From assembly GCF_000504305.1 (NCBI RefSeq), contig NZ_KI632512.1, forward strand, positions 2,044,250 to 2,108,249: a stretch of DNA of 64,000 nt, in the 5' to 3' direction. Under the pieces are notes generated by a model. That model ran no database searches. It was not told the origin of the DNA and was given only the letters and a program-made list of their open reading frames with translations. This DNA is from Nitratidesulfovibrio termitidis HI1 (GTDB lineage: Bacteria > Desulfobacterota > Desulfovibrionia > Desulfovibrionales > Desulfovibrionaceae). Each line of letters starts with the position of its first letter. Position 1 is the stretch's first letter. Shown here piece by piece: positions 17,178-25,765 of this stretch. The translations under genes were made by a program, and so were the position numbers.

Positions 17178-18320
17178 TCACCAATGGATGGGAGCCTCTC
17201 CCCGTTCTTCCAGCCAGGCATTGACCCGCGAAAAGTGGGCGCACCCGAAGAACCCGCGCGAGGCCGAGAGCGGCGAGGGATGCGCCGCCGTCAGCACCAG
17301 ATGCGCCGGATGGGTCACCAGTCCGGCGAACCCGTGGGCGGGCCTGCCCCAGAGCAGAAAGGCGCACGGTTGCGAACGCGCGCCCAGCGCGGCCACGATG
17401 CCCCGTGTCACTGCCTCCCAGCCGAGGCCCGCATGGCTGTTGGGCTGCCCTTCCTCCACGGTGAGCACCGTGTTCAGCAGCAGCACGCCCTGCGCGGCCC
17501 AGCGTGACAGGTTGCCGGAAGGGACGGCGGGGGGCGGGGGCACGTCGGCGAACGGCGTCAGCAGCGGTGCGGCGTCCGGATTGCCGCCAGTCGGGACGCC
17601 AGTCATGCCGCCAGCCACCCCTGTCCCGGTACCCGCCCGCGTGCCGCAATCGGCGGCCACTTCCTTGAAGATGTTGCGCAACGAGCGCGGCAGAGGCACC
17701 CCGTCGGCAACGGAAAAGGCCAGGCCGTGGGCCTGCCCCGGCCCGTGGTAGGGATCCTGCCCCAGGATGACCACCCGCACGGCGTCCCACGGCGTGGTGC
17801 GCAAGGCCCTGAACACGTCGGCGCGGGCGGGGTACACGGTGCGCCCCTGCGCACGGAGTGTTTCGGCCATGGCCAGCGCTTCCAGATGTTTTCCGGCGGC
17901 CAGTTCCGCCACGTGGTCCAGCCAGCCGGTGGATGCCAGCGGGTCCGGTCCGGCCAGTACGGCGGGATCGGGCCCGGCCAGTACGGCGGGATCGGGCCCG
18001 GCCAGTACGGCGGCATCGGAAATGACGGATGCACGAGGCGAGGCGGAACGTGCGGGGGCGCCAGGCGCACGGGCAGACGCGCCTTTGGGCTTCCTTCCGG
18101 GCGTGGCGGCTGTGCCCGCCATGGTGGCCGCGGCAGTGGCGGCCCCATCCGCCTTGCGCGGCCTGCCGCGCCGCCGGGGCATAGCCTGCGGCTGTTCGCC
18201 GTTCACGGACGGGGATGCCGCATCAGACGAAGGTACGGCACTGGCCGCAGCCGCCCGTGCTTCTGCCCCTTCCCCCGGTCCGCGCGCCGGGCCGTCCACC
18301 AGAATCCTGCGACGGGCCAT
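17178..18320 (-). CDS. ung: Uracil-DNA glycosylase (family 1) with long repetitive N-terminal extension
   Basis: DNA repair enzyme that removes uracil. The family 1 signatures are complete: GQDPYHGPGQAHGLAFSV with catalytic Asp189, the LLLNTVLTVEEG strand, and HPSPLSA with His347. Total length is 380 aa against about 225 for the family. The extra length is an N-terminal extension of about 128 residues, including AVLAGPDP repeated three times at 104-127, plus a loop insertion of roughly 40 residues (about 226-268) with Gly/Thr/Pro-rich sequence. The start codon directly abuts the stop of the aminotransferase gene, suggesting translational coupling. Confidence 0.92.
   Translation of the reverse strand: MARRRILVDGPARGPGEGAEARAAAASAVPSSDAASPSVNGEQPQAMPRRRGRPRKADGAATAAATMAGTAATPGRKPKGASARAPGAPARSASPRASVISDAAVLAGPDPAVLAGPDPAVLAGPDPLASTGWLDHVAELAAGKHLEALAMAETLRAQGRTVYPARADVFRALRTTPWDAVRVVILGQDPYHGPGQAHGLAFSVADGVPLPRSLRNIFKEVAADCGTRAGTGTGVAGGMTGVPTGGNPDAAPLLTPFADVPPPPAVPSGNLSRWAAQGVLLLNTVLTVEEGQPNSHAGLGWEAVTRGIVAALGARSQPCAFLLWGRPAHGFAGLVTHPAHLVLTAAHPSPLSASRGFFGCAHFSRVNAWLEERGEAPIHW
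17947..18020 (-). repeat. 24-nt in-frame tandem repeat in ung
   Basis: Three near-identical 24-nt units containing CCGGCCAGTACGGCGG (plus-strand view) encode AVLAGPDP three times in the N-terminal extension of the glycosylase. The copies are almost exact, which indicates recent or ongoing expansion or homogenisation. Confidence 0.85.
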
Positions 18321-19523
18321 CTACAGCGCCGCCACCCAGTGCTGGATGCGGTCGAAGGACTCGGTCAGTTCCGCCTCGTCCATGCCGAACGAAAGCCGCA
18401 AATGACGTTCGCCCGTGGGGCCGAACGAGCCGCCGGGCACGGTGATTACCCGCGCCTCTTCCAGCATGCGCCGGGCCACGGCCATGGAGTCGGCATCGGT
18501 GAAGGTGTAGCGGGCCATGGCGTAGAACGCGCCGCGCGGCGGCACGTAGGTGAAGTGCGGGGCCAACGCATCGAGGCGACGGCAGGTCAGGTCGCGCCGG
18601 GCGGTCAGGGCCGCGCGCATGGTGTCCACGCAGTCCTGCGGGCCGGTCAGCGCCGCCAGTGCCGCGTGCTGCGACACGGTGGGCGCGCACACCGCCGTGG
18701 CGTCGTGCACCTTCAGCAGTTCCGCCATCCACGCGGCGTCGGCGGCCACGTAGCCCACCCGCCAGCCCGTCAGGGCGTACTTCTTGGAAAAGGAGTTCAC
18801 GGTGATCACGTGGCGGCGCAGTTCGGGCTGGGCCACCGGACAAAAGCGGGCCGCGTCCGACCGTTCGCCGTACACCATGTAGTCGTAGGTGTCGTCCACG
18901 ATGAGCACCAGATCGCGCTCCAGCGCAAGGTCGCACAGGGCGCGCACGTCGGCGTCGTCGTACACCCCGCCGGTGGGGTTGCCGGGGCTGCACACGATGA
19001 TGGCCCGGGTGCGCGGGGTGACGGCGGCGCGCACCGCGTCCACGTCCAGCCCCCAGTCCGCCGCGCGCAGGGGCACGTGCACGGGCACGCCCTCGGCCAT
19101 CAGCACCTGTTCGGCGTGCGAGGCATAGCCCGGAGAGGGGATGATGACCTCGTCGCCGCGCTCCACCACGGTGAGCATGATCATCACCAGCGCTTCCATG
19201 GCCCCCACGGTGACGCCGATTTCCGTCTCCGGATCGAAGCGCGCGCCCTTGCGGGCCAGGATGTCCGCCGCAATGGCCTCGCGCAGGGCAGGCATGCCGG
19301 GCTGCAGGCTGTAGCGCCCGGCCGTGGGGTCGTCGCGCAGGGCGCGGTACACGGCCTCCACGATGTGGTCCGGAGTACGGAACGAAGGCACTCCCTGCCC
19401 CAGCGACACGCAGCCGCCCACCTTGGCGGCCAGCATGGGCATGAGCTTGGTGGCGGAAATGCGGATATTGCGCACGCGCTCGGCAACGCGCAGGGAAGAT
19501 TCCGAAGAAACGCTGTCGGACAT
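18321..19523 (-). CDS. PLP-dependent aminotransferase, class I/II
   Basis: Fold-type I aminotransferase of 400 residues. It has the substrate-entry segment GGCVSLGQGVPSF, the cofactor motif CSPGNPTGGVYDD, DDTYDYMVY, and the PLP-lysine region NSFSKKYALTGWRVGYV, then the Arg of LRLSFG that binds the substrate carboxylate. The overall pattern resembles aspartate/aromatic aminotransferases of the class I group; the exact substrate is uncertain. The start at 19523 has GGAG upstream and fits the family N-terminus. It is followed without a gap by ung. Confidence 0.9.
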   Translation of the reverse strand: MSDSVSSESSLRVAERVRNIRISATKLMPMLAAKVGGCVSLGQGVPSFRTPDHIVEAVYRALRDDPTAGRYSLQPGMPALREAIAADILARKGARFDPETEIGVTVGAMEALVMIMLTVVERGDEVIIPSPGYASHAEQVLMAEGVPVHVPLRAADWGLDVDAVRAAVTPRTRAIIVCSPGNPTGGVYDDADVRALCDLALERDLVLIVDDTYDYMVYGERSDAARFCPVAQPELRRHVITVNSFSKKYALTGWRVGYVAADAAWMAELLKVHDATAVCAPTVSQHAALAALTGPQDCVDTMRAALTARRDLTCRRLDALAPHFTYVPPRGAFYAMARYTFTDADSMAVARRMLEEARVITVPGGSFGPTGERHLRLSFGMDEAELTESFDRIQHWVAAL

Positions 19524-19898
19524 GGTTCGGCTCCGGTGACCAAGAGAGGTCGGCAGAAAGGGGCGGAGGTGGAGAAATGGCCGCGCGGGTGGGCAAGCTC
19601 CGCTCCGTACGCGGGCACCCGGTGGCACGGTGCGTCGGCCAGCCTTGGGCTATACCCGCCCGCGCCGCGCTCCGCAACGCACGGGGACGGCGGAATCGCC
19701 GTCAGCGTGCGCCCAACTCGTGAAGCCTGCCCGCAAGATTGGGCCCATCGCAAGCGGATGGCAGTGTTCCTGTGGGGCAACGCACACGGACACCCGTCAG
19801 CATCGAACCGCGCCCTTGCATCGGCCTGCGCCTGGTGGCACCCTGACGGCATGGCAACATGAACGGTTGCAGCCCGCCCGCCATCCCGCGAGGACCGC
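19524..19898. other. Divergent intergenic region (aminotransferase and YaeQ-like gene)
   Basis: About 375 GC-rich bases between divergent starts. It must hold both promoters, but no convincing -35/-10 pair, operator or small gene was found. Confidence 0.4.
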
Positions 19899-20591
19899 AT
19901 GAAGTACACCTGCACCATTGAACACCTGCCCGGTTCCCGCCCGTTGGAGGTTCCGCCCCGACCACCGCGCCATATGGCCAGGCACGGGGCTGGCTACGAC
20001 ACCGGATTCGGCATGAACGCCGCGCCGGATGCCAGCAGTTACGCCGACTACGGCCAGCGCCCGGTGCCTGCATCCGGCCTGCCCCTGCCGGTGCGCGACC
20101 GCATCGTGCTGGATGCGGCCCCCGGTGAAGTGCCGTGGCACATTGCGCTGAAATTTCTGGGGTATCTGCTGTACCGGGAATGGGAGCCGCGCGTGGAGGA
20201 AGGCGTGGGCTGGCACTACAAGCCGGACCTGGTCTCGCTGGACGCGGCGGGAAACATCCGGCTGTGGCTGGACTGCGGGAACATCGCGGCGCGCAAGACC
20301 GACCGGGTGGCGGCCAAGCTGGGCGAGTACACGCCCTTCCGCATCCTGCGCCGGACGGAGAAGGACGCCCGGCAACTGGCGACCACTCTTGAAGGCAAGG
20401 TGCGCCACCCGCAACGGGTGCGCCTGATAGCCTTTGACGCGGGATTCGTGGACGCCATCGCGGCGGGGCTGGACAGCACCAACCGCATCAAGGCCCTGCG
20501 TGGGTCTGACCGGCTGGACCTGACCTTCGAGACGCGGCAGGACCGGGTGGAACTGCACAGCCTGTTGCACGTGCTGGAACTGAAGGGGTAG
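19899..20591 (+). CDS. YaeQ-like protein
   Basis: Protein of 230 residues. The segments PWHIALKFLGYLLY, YKPDLVSLDAAGNIRLWLDC and ELHSLLHVLEL correspond to the YaeQ family, which adopts a variant PD-(D/E)XK nuclease fold. The Pro-Asp pair is present but the usual ExK is DCG here, so nuclease activity is doubtful. An insertion of about 40 residues rich in Gly/Ala/Pro separates the first strand (KYTCTIEHLPG) from the conserved core. YaeQ function is not settled. The gene appears to be alone. Confidence 0.6.
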   Translation: MKYTCTIEHLPGSRPLEVPPRPPRHMARHGAGYDTGFGMNAAPDASSYADYGQRPVPASGLPLPVRDRIVLDAAPGEVPWHIALKFLGYLLYREWEPRVEEGVGWHYKPDLVSLDAAGNIRLWLDCGNIAARKTDRVAAKLGEYTPFRILRRTEKDARQLATTLEGKVRHPQRVRLIAFDAGFVDAIAAGLDSTNRIKALRGSDRLDLTFETRQDRVELHSLLHVLELKG

Positions 20592-20701
20592 CGAAGAGAC
20601 CGATGGATAGCGCGGGACGGAGACGATAAAGACCATTCCCAGTGGCACACGCCACAGCGTATCGGCCCCCCAATTAAAAAGTTTGGAAGGCGGGGGAGGG
20701 T

Positions 20702-20798
20702 TCGGGAGGGGGAGGAAACTTTAGCTCTGCTGTCGCCATCCGTAAGGCTCGAAGACTCGCCTAACGGCTGCCGCTCAAAAGTTTCCTCCCCCTCCCGA
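20702..20798. repeat. Perfect 21-bp inverted repeat with inner stem between convergent genes
   Basis: Arms TCGGGAGGGGGAGGAAACTTT (20702-20722) and its exact complement (20778-20798) enclose 55 bases. Inside, CCGTAAGGC and GCCTAACGG form a second 9-bp arm pair with one mismatch around a 10-nt loop. The element could terminate both the YaeQ-like gene and glcD, since they converge here, but two nested stems are more than termination needs. Confidence 0.85.
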
Positions 20799-20824
20799 TT
20801 CTCTTCATTCCTGCTCTTTCTTCT

Positions 20825-22237
20825 CTACCCGAACACCTTGCCGGGGTTCATGATGCCCTTGGGGTCGAACACCTGGCGAATGCCCTGTTGCAGGCGGATG
20901 GAGGCGGGGGAGAGTTCCAGGGGCAGCAGGTGCTTCTTGGCTTCGCCAATGCCGTGCTCGCCGGAAATGGTGCCGCCAAGTTCCAGCACCTTGCCCACCA
21001 GGGCCACGATGCCCTGCTCCACCACGTCGCGGGTATCGCGGGTGGGGGCGGTGACGTTGAGGTGGATGTTGCCGTCGCCCGCGTGGCCGAAGGCGAAGAT
21101 CTCCATGCCGTAGCGCTGCTCGAACTCCGGCAGCGCGGCCACCAGATCGGCGATGGCCCCAAGGGGCACGGCCACGTCCTCGGACATGTACAGGGCGGCA
21201 TAGTCGTGGATGCGCAGCGACACCTGACGGCGCGCACCCCACACGCGGGCGCGGGTTTCCTCGTCGGCGGCGGGCAGCACGTGGGTGGCGCCCTGCTGAC
21301 GGCAGATGGCGGCCACAAGATCAAGCTCGGGCACGATCTGCTCGCGGGGGCCGTCCAGTTCGATGATCAGCAGCGAGGGCTTGTCGCCGGGCACGGGGAT
21401 GGGCAGCAGTTCGCCCAGCAGGCGGATGCAGCGGTGGTCCAGGAATTCGATGGCCGAGGGCAGGTGACCGCCCCCCAGCACGGCGGCCACGCCGCGCATG
21501 GCGGCGGCCATGTCGGGGAAGGCCACGGCCATGCTCACGGTGGCGGGCGGCAGGGGCACCAGCTTCAGGGTCAGCGCGGTGATGACCCCCAGCGTGCCTT
21601 CCGAGCCGCACAGCAGGTGGGCCATGTCGTAGCCCACCACGCCCTTGCGGGTGCGCACTCCGGCGCGCAGCAGTTCGCCATCGGGCAGCACGGCCTCCAC
21701 GCCCAGCACGTAGTCACGGGTGACGCCGTACTTGACGCAGGCAGGGCCGCCCGCGTTGGTGGCCACGTTGCCGCCGATGGTGGAACGGTCCATGCCCGCC
21801 GGGTCCGGCGGATAGAACAGGCCCTGTTCGGCGGCAGCATCGCGCACATGCTGCGAGATGACGCCCGCCTCCACTTCGGCCACCAGGTTGCGAGGGTCGA
21901 TGGCGCGGATGCGGTTCATACGCTCCAGCGACAGCACCACCCCGCCGCGCACGGCAAGGCAGCCGCCAGCAAGGCCGGTGCCGCCGCCACGCGGAATGAC
22001 CGGGATGCCATGGGCACTGGCGCAACGCAGCAGCGCCTGCACCTGCTGCACGGTTTCCGGCAGCACCACCAGGTCAGCGGAGGCGCGCAGTTCCGAGGCA
22101 TCGCGGTCGTAGGGTTGGCCGGGGGCGTGCAACACGGCGGCTTCGCCCACGGCAGCCACGATGGCGGCGCGGTGGTGGTCGGTGAGCACGAAACGGGGGG
22201 AGGAATCGGAGGTCGGGGGCAGATTGCGGTCAGGCAT
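20825..22237 (-). CDS. glcD: FAD-linked oxidase, GlcD/D-lactate dehydrogenase type
   Basis: Flavoprotein of 470 residues. The FAD-binding PCMH domain shows PVIPRGGGTGLAGGCL and DPAGMDRSTIGGNVATNAGG. The C-terminal cap carries FAFGHAGDGNIHLNV and GTISGEHGIGEAKK, both typical of GlcD, D-lactate dehydrogenase and D-2-hydroxyglutarate dehydrogenase relatives. These oxidise 2-hydroxyacids and pass electrons to a partner or quinone. No GlcE/GlcF partner gene adjoins. It lies 116 bases downstream of the amino-acid ABC transporter on the same strand, so it may share its transcript. The exact substrate is uncertain. Confidence 0.88.
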   Translation of the reverse strand: MPDRNLPPTSDSSPRFVLTDHHRAAIVAAVGEAAVLHAPGQPYDRDASELRASADLVVLPETVQQVQALLRCASAHGIPVIPRGGGTGLAGGCLAVRGGVVLSLERMNRIRAIDPRNLVAEVEAGVISQHVRDAAAEQGLFYPPDPAGMDRSTIGGNVATNAGGPACVKYGVTRDYVLGVEAVLPDGELLRAGVRTRKGVVGYDMAHLLCGSEGTLGVITALTLKLVPLPPATVSMAVAFPDMAAAMRGVAAVLGGGHLPSAIEFLDHRCIRLLGELLPIPVPGDKPSLLIIELDGPREQIVPELDLVAAICRQQGATHVLPAADEETRARVWGARRQVSLRIHDYAALYMSEDVAVPLGAIADLVAALPEFEQRYGMEIFAFGHAGDGNIHLNVTAPTRDTRDVVEQGIVALVGKVLELGGTISGEHGIGEAKKHLLPLELSPASIRLQQGIRQVFDPKGIMNPGKVFG

Positions 22238-22353
22238 GTCGGCACGCTGGTCCGGTCGCGCGGCAGGCGGCGTGCGCCCCGGCCCCCTTCCGCGGGGTCA
22301 CGCCGGACGGAATCGACGGGCGGAATCTGCGGACGGAACCGGCGCGCCACGCG

Positions 22354-23028
22354 CTACTGGCGCGGGCGACCGAACCCGGGAATGTGGAAGCGCTCCTCCA
22401 CCTTGTGGAGCAGCCACGAAGCCACGGTGACAAGGAACAGGTAGTACGCGCCCACCACCAGGAACACCTCGGTGAACCGGAAGGTGCGGGACGCGAGCAC
22501 CTTGGCCTCGCCCGTGAGCTCGATGCACGTGATCACGTAGGCGAGGGACGAGTACTTGATGAGATAGACGATCTCGTTGCCGCAGCCGGGCAACGCGCGC
22601 CGCACGGCCTGGGGCACCACGATGGACACGAGCGTCTGCATGGTGCTGAAACCCAGCGCCTGGGCCGCGCTGAGCTGCCCCTGACGGATGGAGAGCAGCG
22701 CGCCGCGCACGTATTCCGAATTGTAGGCCGCGCTGCACAGGATGAAACCCAGCACCGACGCCGCGTACGGTTCGAGGTAGATGCCGATGTTGGGCAGGCC
22801 GAAATAGAGGATGAACAGCTGCACCAGCAGCGGCACCCCCCGGAAAAGGGCGGTGTAGGCGTTGGCAACGCGCTGCATCCAAGGCTTGCCGAACACCCGC
22901 ACGATCCCGATGATCACCCCGAACAGCAGGCCGAACACGGCGGAAGGCACGATGAGCTTCACGCTCATCCACAGCCCGGCGTTCAACTGGGGGAACACCC
23001 GGTCGACGAGAAAATCGACGTCGAACAC
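22354..23028 (-). CDS. Polar amino-acid ABC transporter permease (second)
   Basis: HisM/GlnP-type permease of 224 residues, with about five membrane helices and the EAA-like loop ALGFSTMQTLVSIVVPQAVR that docks the ATPase. The likely start is GTG at 23028, overlapping the stop of the ATPase gene (TAGTG) and preceded by GAGGAG at the right distance; an upstream GTG at 23046 is less well placed. It partners the other permease at 23824-24504 to form a heterodimeric channel. It is the last transporter gene of the operon. Confidence 0.9.
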   Translation of the reverse strand: MFDVDFLVDRVFPQLNAGLWMSVKLIVPSAVFGLLFGVIIGIVRVFGKPWMQRVANAYTALFRGVPLLVQLFILYFGLPNIGIYLEPYAASVLGFILCSAAYNSEYVRGALLSIRQGQLSAAQALGFSTMQTLVSIVVPQAVRRALPGCGNEIVYLIKYSSLAYVITCIELTGEAKVLASRTFRFTEVFLVVGAYYLFLVTVASWLLHKVEERFHIPGFGRPRQ

Positions 23029-23813
23029 TAGCTGCACTCCTCGCACAGGTCGGTCAGGCGGCTGCAGAAATCGGCGGTGCGGGTGCCGGAGCCGGGGGCC
23101 AGCAGTTCCGCCGGAGACCCGCGTTCGATGATCCGGCCCTGCTCCATGAACAGGATTTCGTGGGCCAGGGCGCGGGTAAAGTCCATCTGGTGCGAGGCCA
23201 TGACCATGGTCATGCCGCCGCGGGCAAGGTCACGGATGACCGCCAGCACTTCGCCCACCAGTTCGGGGTCAAGGGCAGAGGTGGGCTCGTCCAGCAGCAT
23301 GACCTTGGGGTCCATGGCCAGGGCGCGGGCAATGGCCACGCGCTGCTTCTGGCCGCCGGAAAGCTGGGCCGGGTACAGGGTGGCACGGTTGGCCAGGCCC
23401 ACCCGTTCCAGTTCGGCCATGGCCCGTTCGGCGGCGGCCTTGCGGCTCATGCCGCGCACCTTGCGCAAGGCGATGGACACGTTGTTCAGCGCGTCCAGAT
23501 GGTCGAACAGGTTGAAATCCTGAAAGATCATCCCCACCTGCTGGCGAAAGGCGTAGAGTTCGGACCTGCGCGCCGCATCCACCAGCCGACCTTCCAGACG
23601 GATGTGCCCCTCGTCCGGCGGAATGAGATAGTTGATACACTGCAAGAGCGTGCTCTTGCCCGCGCCGGAAGGGCCGATGAGCACCTTCAGTTCGCCCTTG
23701 TCCACATCCATGGAAATGTCGGACAGGATGCGCTTGCCGCCAAGGGTCTTGCCGATGTTCTCGAGGCGCAGGATGGGAGTGCCGGACGTGGTGACGCTTT
23801 CGGGCGTGGCCAT
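23028..23813 (-). CDS. Polar amino-acid ABC transporter ATP-binding protein
   Basis: ATPase of 261 residues with Walker A GPSGAGKST, Q-loop IFQDFNLF, signature LSGGQKQRVAIARAL, Walker B VMLLDEPTSALD and H-loop MASHQ. The best matches by pattern are GlnQ/HisP, which energise uptake of polar amino acids. The ATG at 23813 has AAGGA upstream and lies 11 bases after the preceding permease stop. Confidence 0.93.
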   Translation of the reverse strand: MATPESVTTSGTPILRLENIGKTLGGKRILSDISMDVDKGELKVLIGPSGAGKSTLLQCINYLIPPDEGHIRLEGRLVDAARRSELYAFRQQVGMIFQDFNLFDHLDALNNVSIALRKVRGMSRKAAAERAMAELERVGLANRATLYPAQLSGGQKQRVAIARALAMDPKVMLLDEPTSALDPELVGEVLAVIRDLARGGMTMVMASHQMDFTRALAHEILFMEQGRIIERGSPAELLAPGSGTRTADFCSRLTDLCEECS

Positions 23814-23823
23814 GGGGATATCC

Positions 23824-24504
23824 TTATAACGGTCCGTGGCTGGCATAGCCCGGAATGTGCAGCTTGTGTTCGAGACGGCGCAACACCTTGAGCCCGATCA
23901 GGGTGATGACGAAGTAGAGCGCGCCCGCCGTCATGTACAACGGCAGGTGCTCGTAGGTGCGCGAGGCCACGAAGTGGGTGCGGGCCATGATCTCGGGCGT
24001 GCCGAGCACGAAGGCCAGCGCGGAATCCTTGAGCAGGATGGAGTATTCGTTGGACCAGCCGGGAATGGACAGGCGCAGGGCCTGCGGCAGGACGATGGAG
24101 CGGATGGCGGTGCCGTCGCTCATGCCCAGGGCGCGCGCGGCGCGCAACTGCCCCTGCGGCAAGGACAGGATGGCCCCCCGGAATATCTGCGACTGGTAGG
24201 CGGCGCTGGTCATGCCCAGCACCAGGCACGAGGCGGTGAAGGCCGAAAGGTTCAGCCCGATGAGCTGGAACAGCCCGAAATAGAACAGCAGCAGCAGCAC
24301 CAGGATGGGCATGCCCCGGAAGAACCAGACGTAGAACCCCACGACGTAGCGCACGGGCCATGCCCCGTACACCTGGGCCACGGACATGGGCACGCCGAGC
24401 AGAAGGCCCAGCGACATGGCCCCGAACACGGTGGCGACGGTGACGAGGCTGCCTTCCAGAATGTACGGCAGGGCCTCTATGATGGTGGTAATGCTTTCAA
24501 GCAT
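23824..24504 (-). CDS. Polar amino-acid ABC transporter permease (first)
   Basis: HisQ/GlnP-type permease of 226 residues with about five helices and the docking loop ALGMSDGTAIRSIVLPQALR. It starts MLESITTIIEALPYILEG, a usual N-terminus for the family; the ribosome-binding site is weak. It lies about 195 bases after the binding-protein gene, and a terminator-like hairpin lies in that gap. Confidence 0.9.
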   Translation of the reverse strand: MLESITTIIEALPYILEGSLVTVATVFGAMSLGLLLGVPMSVAQVYGAWPVRYVVGFYVWFFRGMPILVLLLLFYFGLFQLIGLNLSAFTASCLVLGMTSAAYQSQIFRGAILSLPQGQLRAARALGMSDGTAIRSIVLPQALRLSIPGWSNEYSILLKDSALAFVLGTPEIMARTHFVASRTYEHLPLYMTAGALYFVITLIGLKVLRRLEHKLHIPGYASHGPL

Positions 24505-24571
24505 GAATCCGGGCCGCGCGGCCCCCCCTTTTTTTGCTGTTGCGCGCCGGGGCGCAACGGGTTGCATACCC

Positions 24572-24617
24572 AAAAAAGGTCCGGAAGGCGACAGGAGATT
24601 TCCCGCGCCCTCCGGAC
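24572..24617 (-). terminator. Intrinsic terminator/attenuator after the binding-protein gene
   Basis: On the minus strand, GTCCGGAGGGC (24607-24617) pairs with GCCTTCCGGAC (24579-24589) over a 17-nt loop and is followed by six T residues (24572-24577). It lies between the solute-binding gene and the first permease, so it probably terminates most transcripts and keeps the binding protein in excess. Confidence 0.75.
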
Positions 24618-24699
24618 GGACATGCCCTGGCTTGCCGTGACCGCCCATGGCTGGTCATGGCCGGGCCGGACGCGGCAGCGCCCGGCGCCCCAGGCCGGA

Positions 24700-25449
24700 T
24701 TACTTCTTGGCCAGGTGCTTCTGCTTCAGCTGTTCCCAGTAGGGGTCGGCCATGAGCAGCTTGTAGCCGTCGTTGATCAGCTTCAGCAGTTCGGCGTCTT
24801 CCTTGCGGGTGGCCACGCCGAAGTCTTCGGGGTCGCCGTACAGACCCACGACCTGGATGGCCTTGCCCTTGGCGGCGGCGTCGTCGGCGGGCAGGTTGTC
24901 CATGGTGGCGGCTTCGATGCGGCCGTTCAGCACGTCCTCGATGGCCAGCGGGGCGGAATCGTAGAAGCGCAGGTCATAGCCGTAGCCCTTGGCTTCCTTG
25001 TCCTTCTGCAGGGCTTCGGCCTCGGAGGTGCCGCGCTGCACGCCCAGCTTCACCTTGCCCTTCAGGATCTGGTCGGCGTTGAGGGTGGAGCCCTTCTTGG
25101 CGATGAAGACCTGCTTCACGTTCCAGTAGGGGTTCGAGAAGTTGACCTTCTGGCGGCGTTCTTCGGTGATGGACATGCCGGAGCAGACCATGTCGATCTT
25201 CTTGGCCAGCAGGTTGGGGATGATGCCGTCCCAGTCCATGGGCTGGTGGGTGACCTTGAAGCCCATCTTCTTGGCGATCCAGTTCATGGAATCCACGTCG
25301 AAGCCGGCAGGCTTGCCGCTTTTGTCCACGTAGGCGAAGGGGGGGTAGTTGGCGTCGATGCCGTTGATGTAGGTCTTTTCGGCAAAGGCCACGCCGCCAA
25401 GCGCCAGGACCAGGGCCAGGGCCGCCACAAGGGTGGTCATTCTGAACAT
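24700..25449 (-). CDS. Family 3 extracellular solute-binding protein (amino-acid type)
   Basis: Periplasmic protein of 249 residues. It has a signal peptide ending GGVAFAEK, then GIDANYPPFAYVDKSGKPAGFDVD, the classic opening of family 3 amino-acid-binding proteins, and NLLAKKIDMVCSGMSIT in the hinge region. The ligand is unknown, probably a polar amino acid. The ATG at 25449 follows GAGGAAG. First gene of a transporter operon. Confidence 0.93.
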   Translation of the reverse strand: MFRMTTLVAALALVLALGGVAFAEKTYINGIDANYPPFAYVDKSGKPAGFDVDSMNWIAKKMGFKVTHQPMDWDGIIPNLLAKKIDMVCSGMSITEERRQKVNFSNPYWNVKQVFIAKKGSTLNADQILKGKVKLGVQRGTSEAEALQKDKEAKGYGYDLRFYDSAPLAIEDVLNGRIEAATMDNLPADDAAAKGKAIQVVGLYGDPEDFGVATRKEDAELLKLINDGYKLLMADPYWEQLKQKHLAKK

Positions 25450-25765
25450 GCTTGTGCTTCCTCTCGTTCGTTGAACCGTTGCTTCACCACGCCCACGCGC
25501 GGGGCCCGTCCCCGACACGCAACCCGGGCACGCATACCCGGCCACGCATACCGCCATGCGAACATGCCGGAAAAGCTAAATTTCTTCATTTCGCTACCAG
25601 AAACGGACTACCCGCGCAAGCGCCCCCCGCGTGATTTTGACAATTGCGTCGTCACTTGCCTTGCCGCGAGGGGCAAAGTCTGCCAAACTCGCCCCCAGCG
25701 CCCAGTCGCGCCCGGACCTCGCTGTCCGGCGCGGGCGGCGCCATTACCCCCAAACGAGGTCGGAC

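Noticed and set aside
17947-18020. CRISPR-like array
   Set aside because: The 24-nt units are adjacent without spacers and lie inside the ung coding sequence. No cas genes are present.
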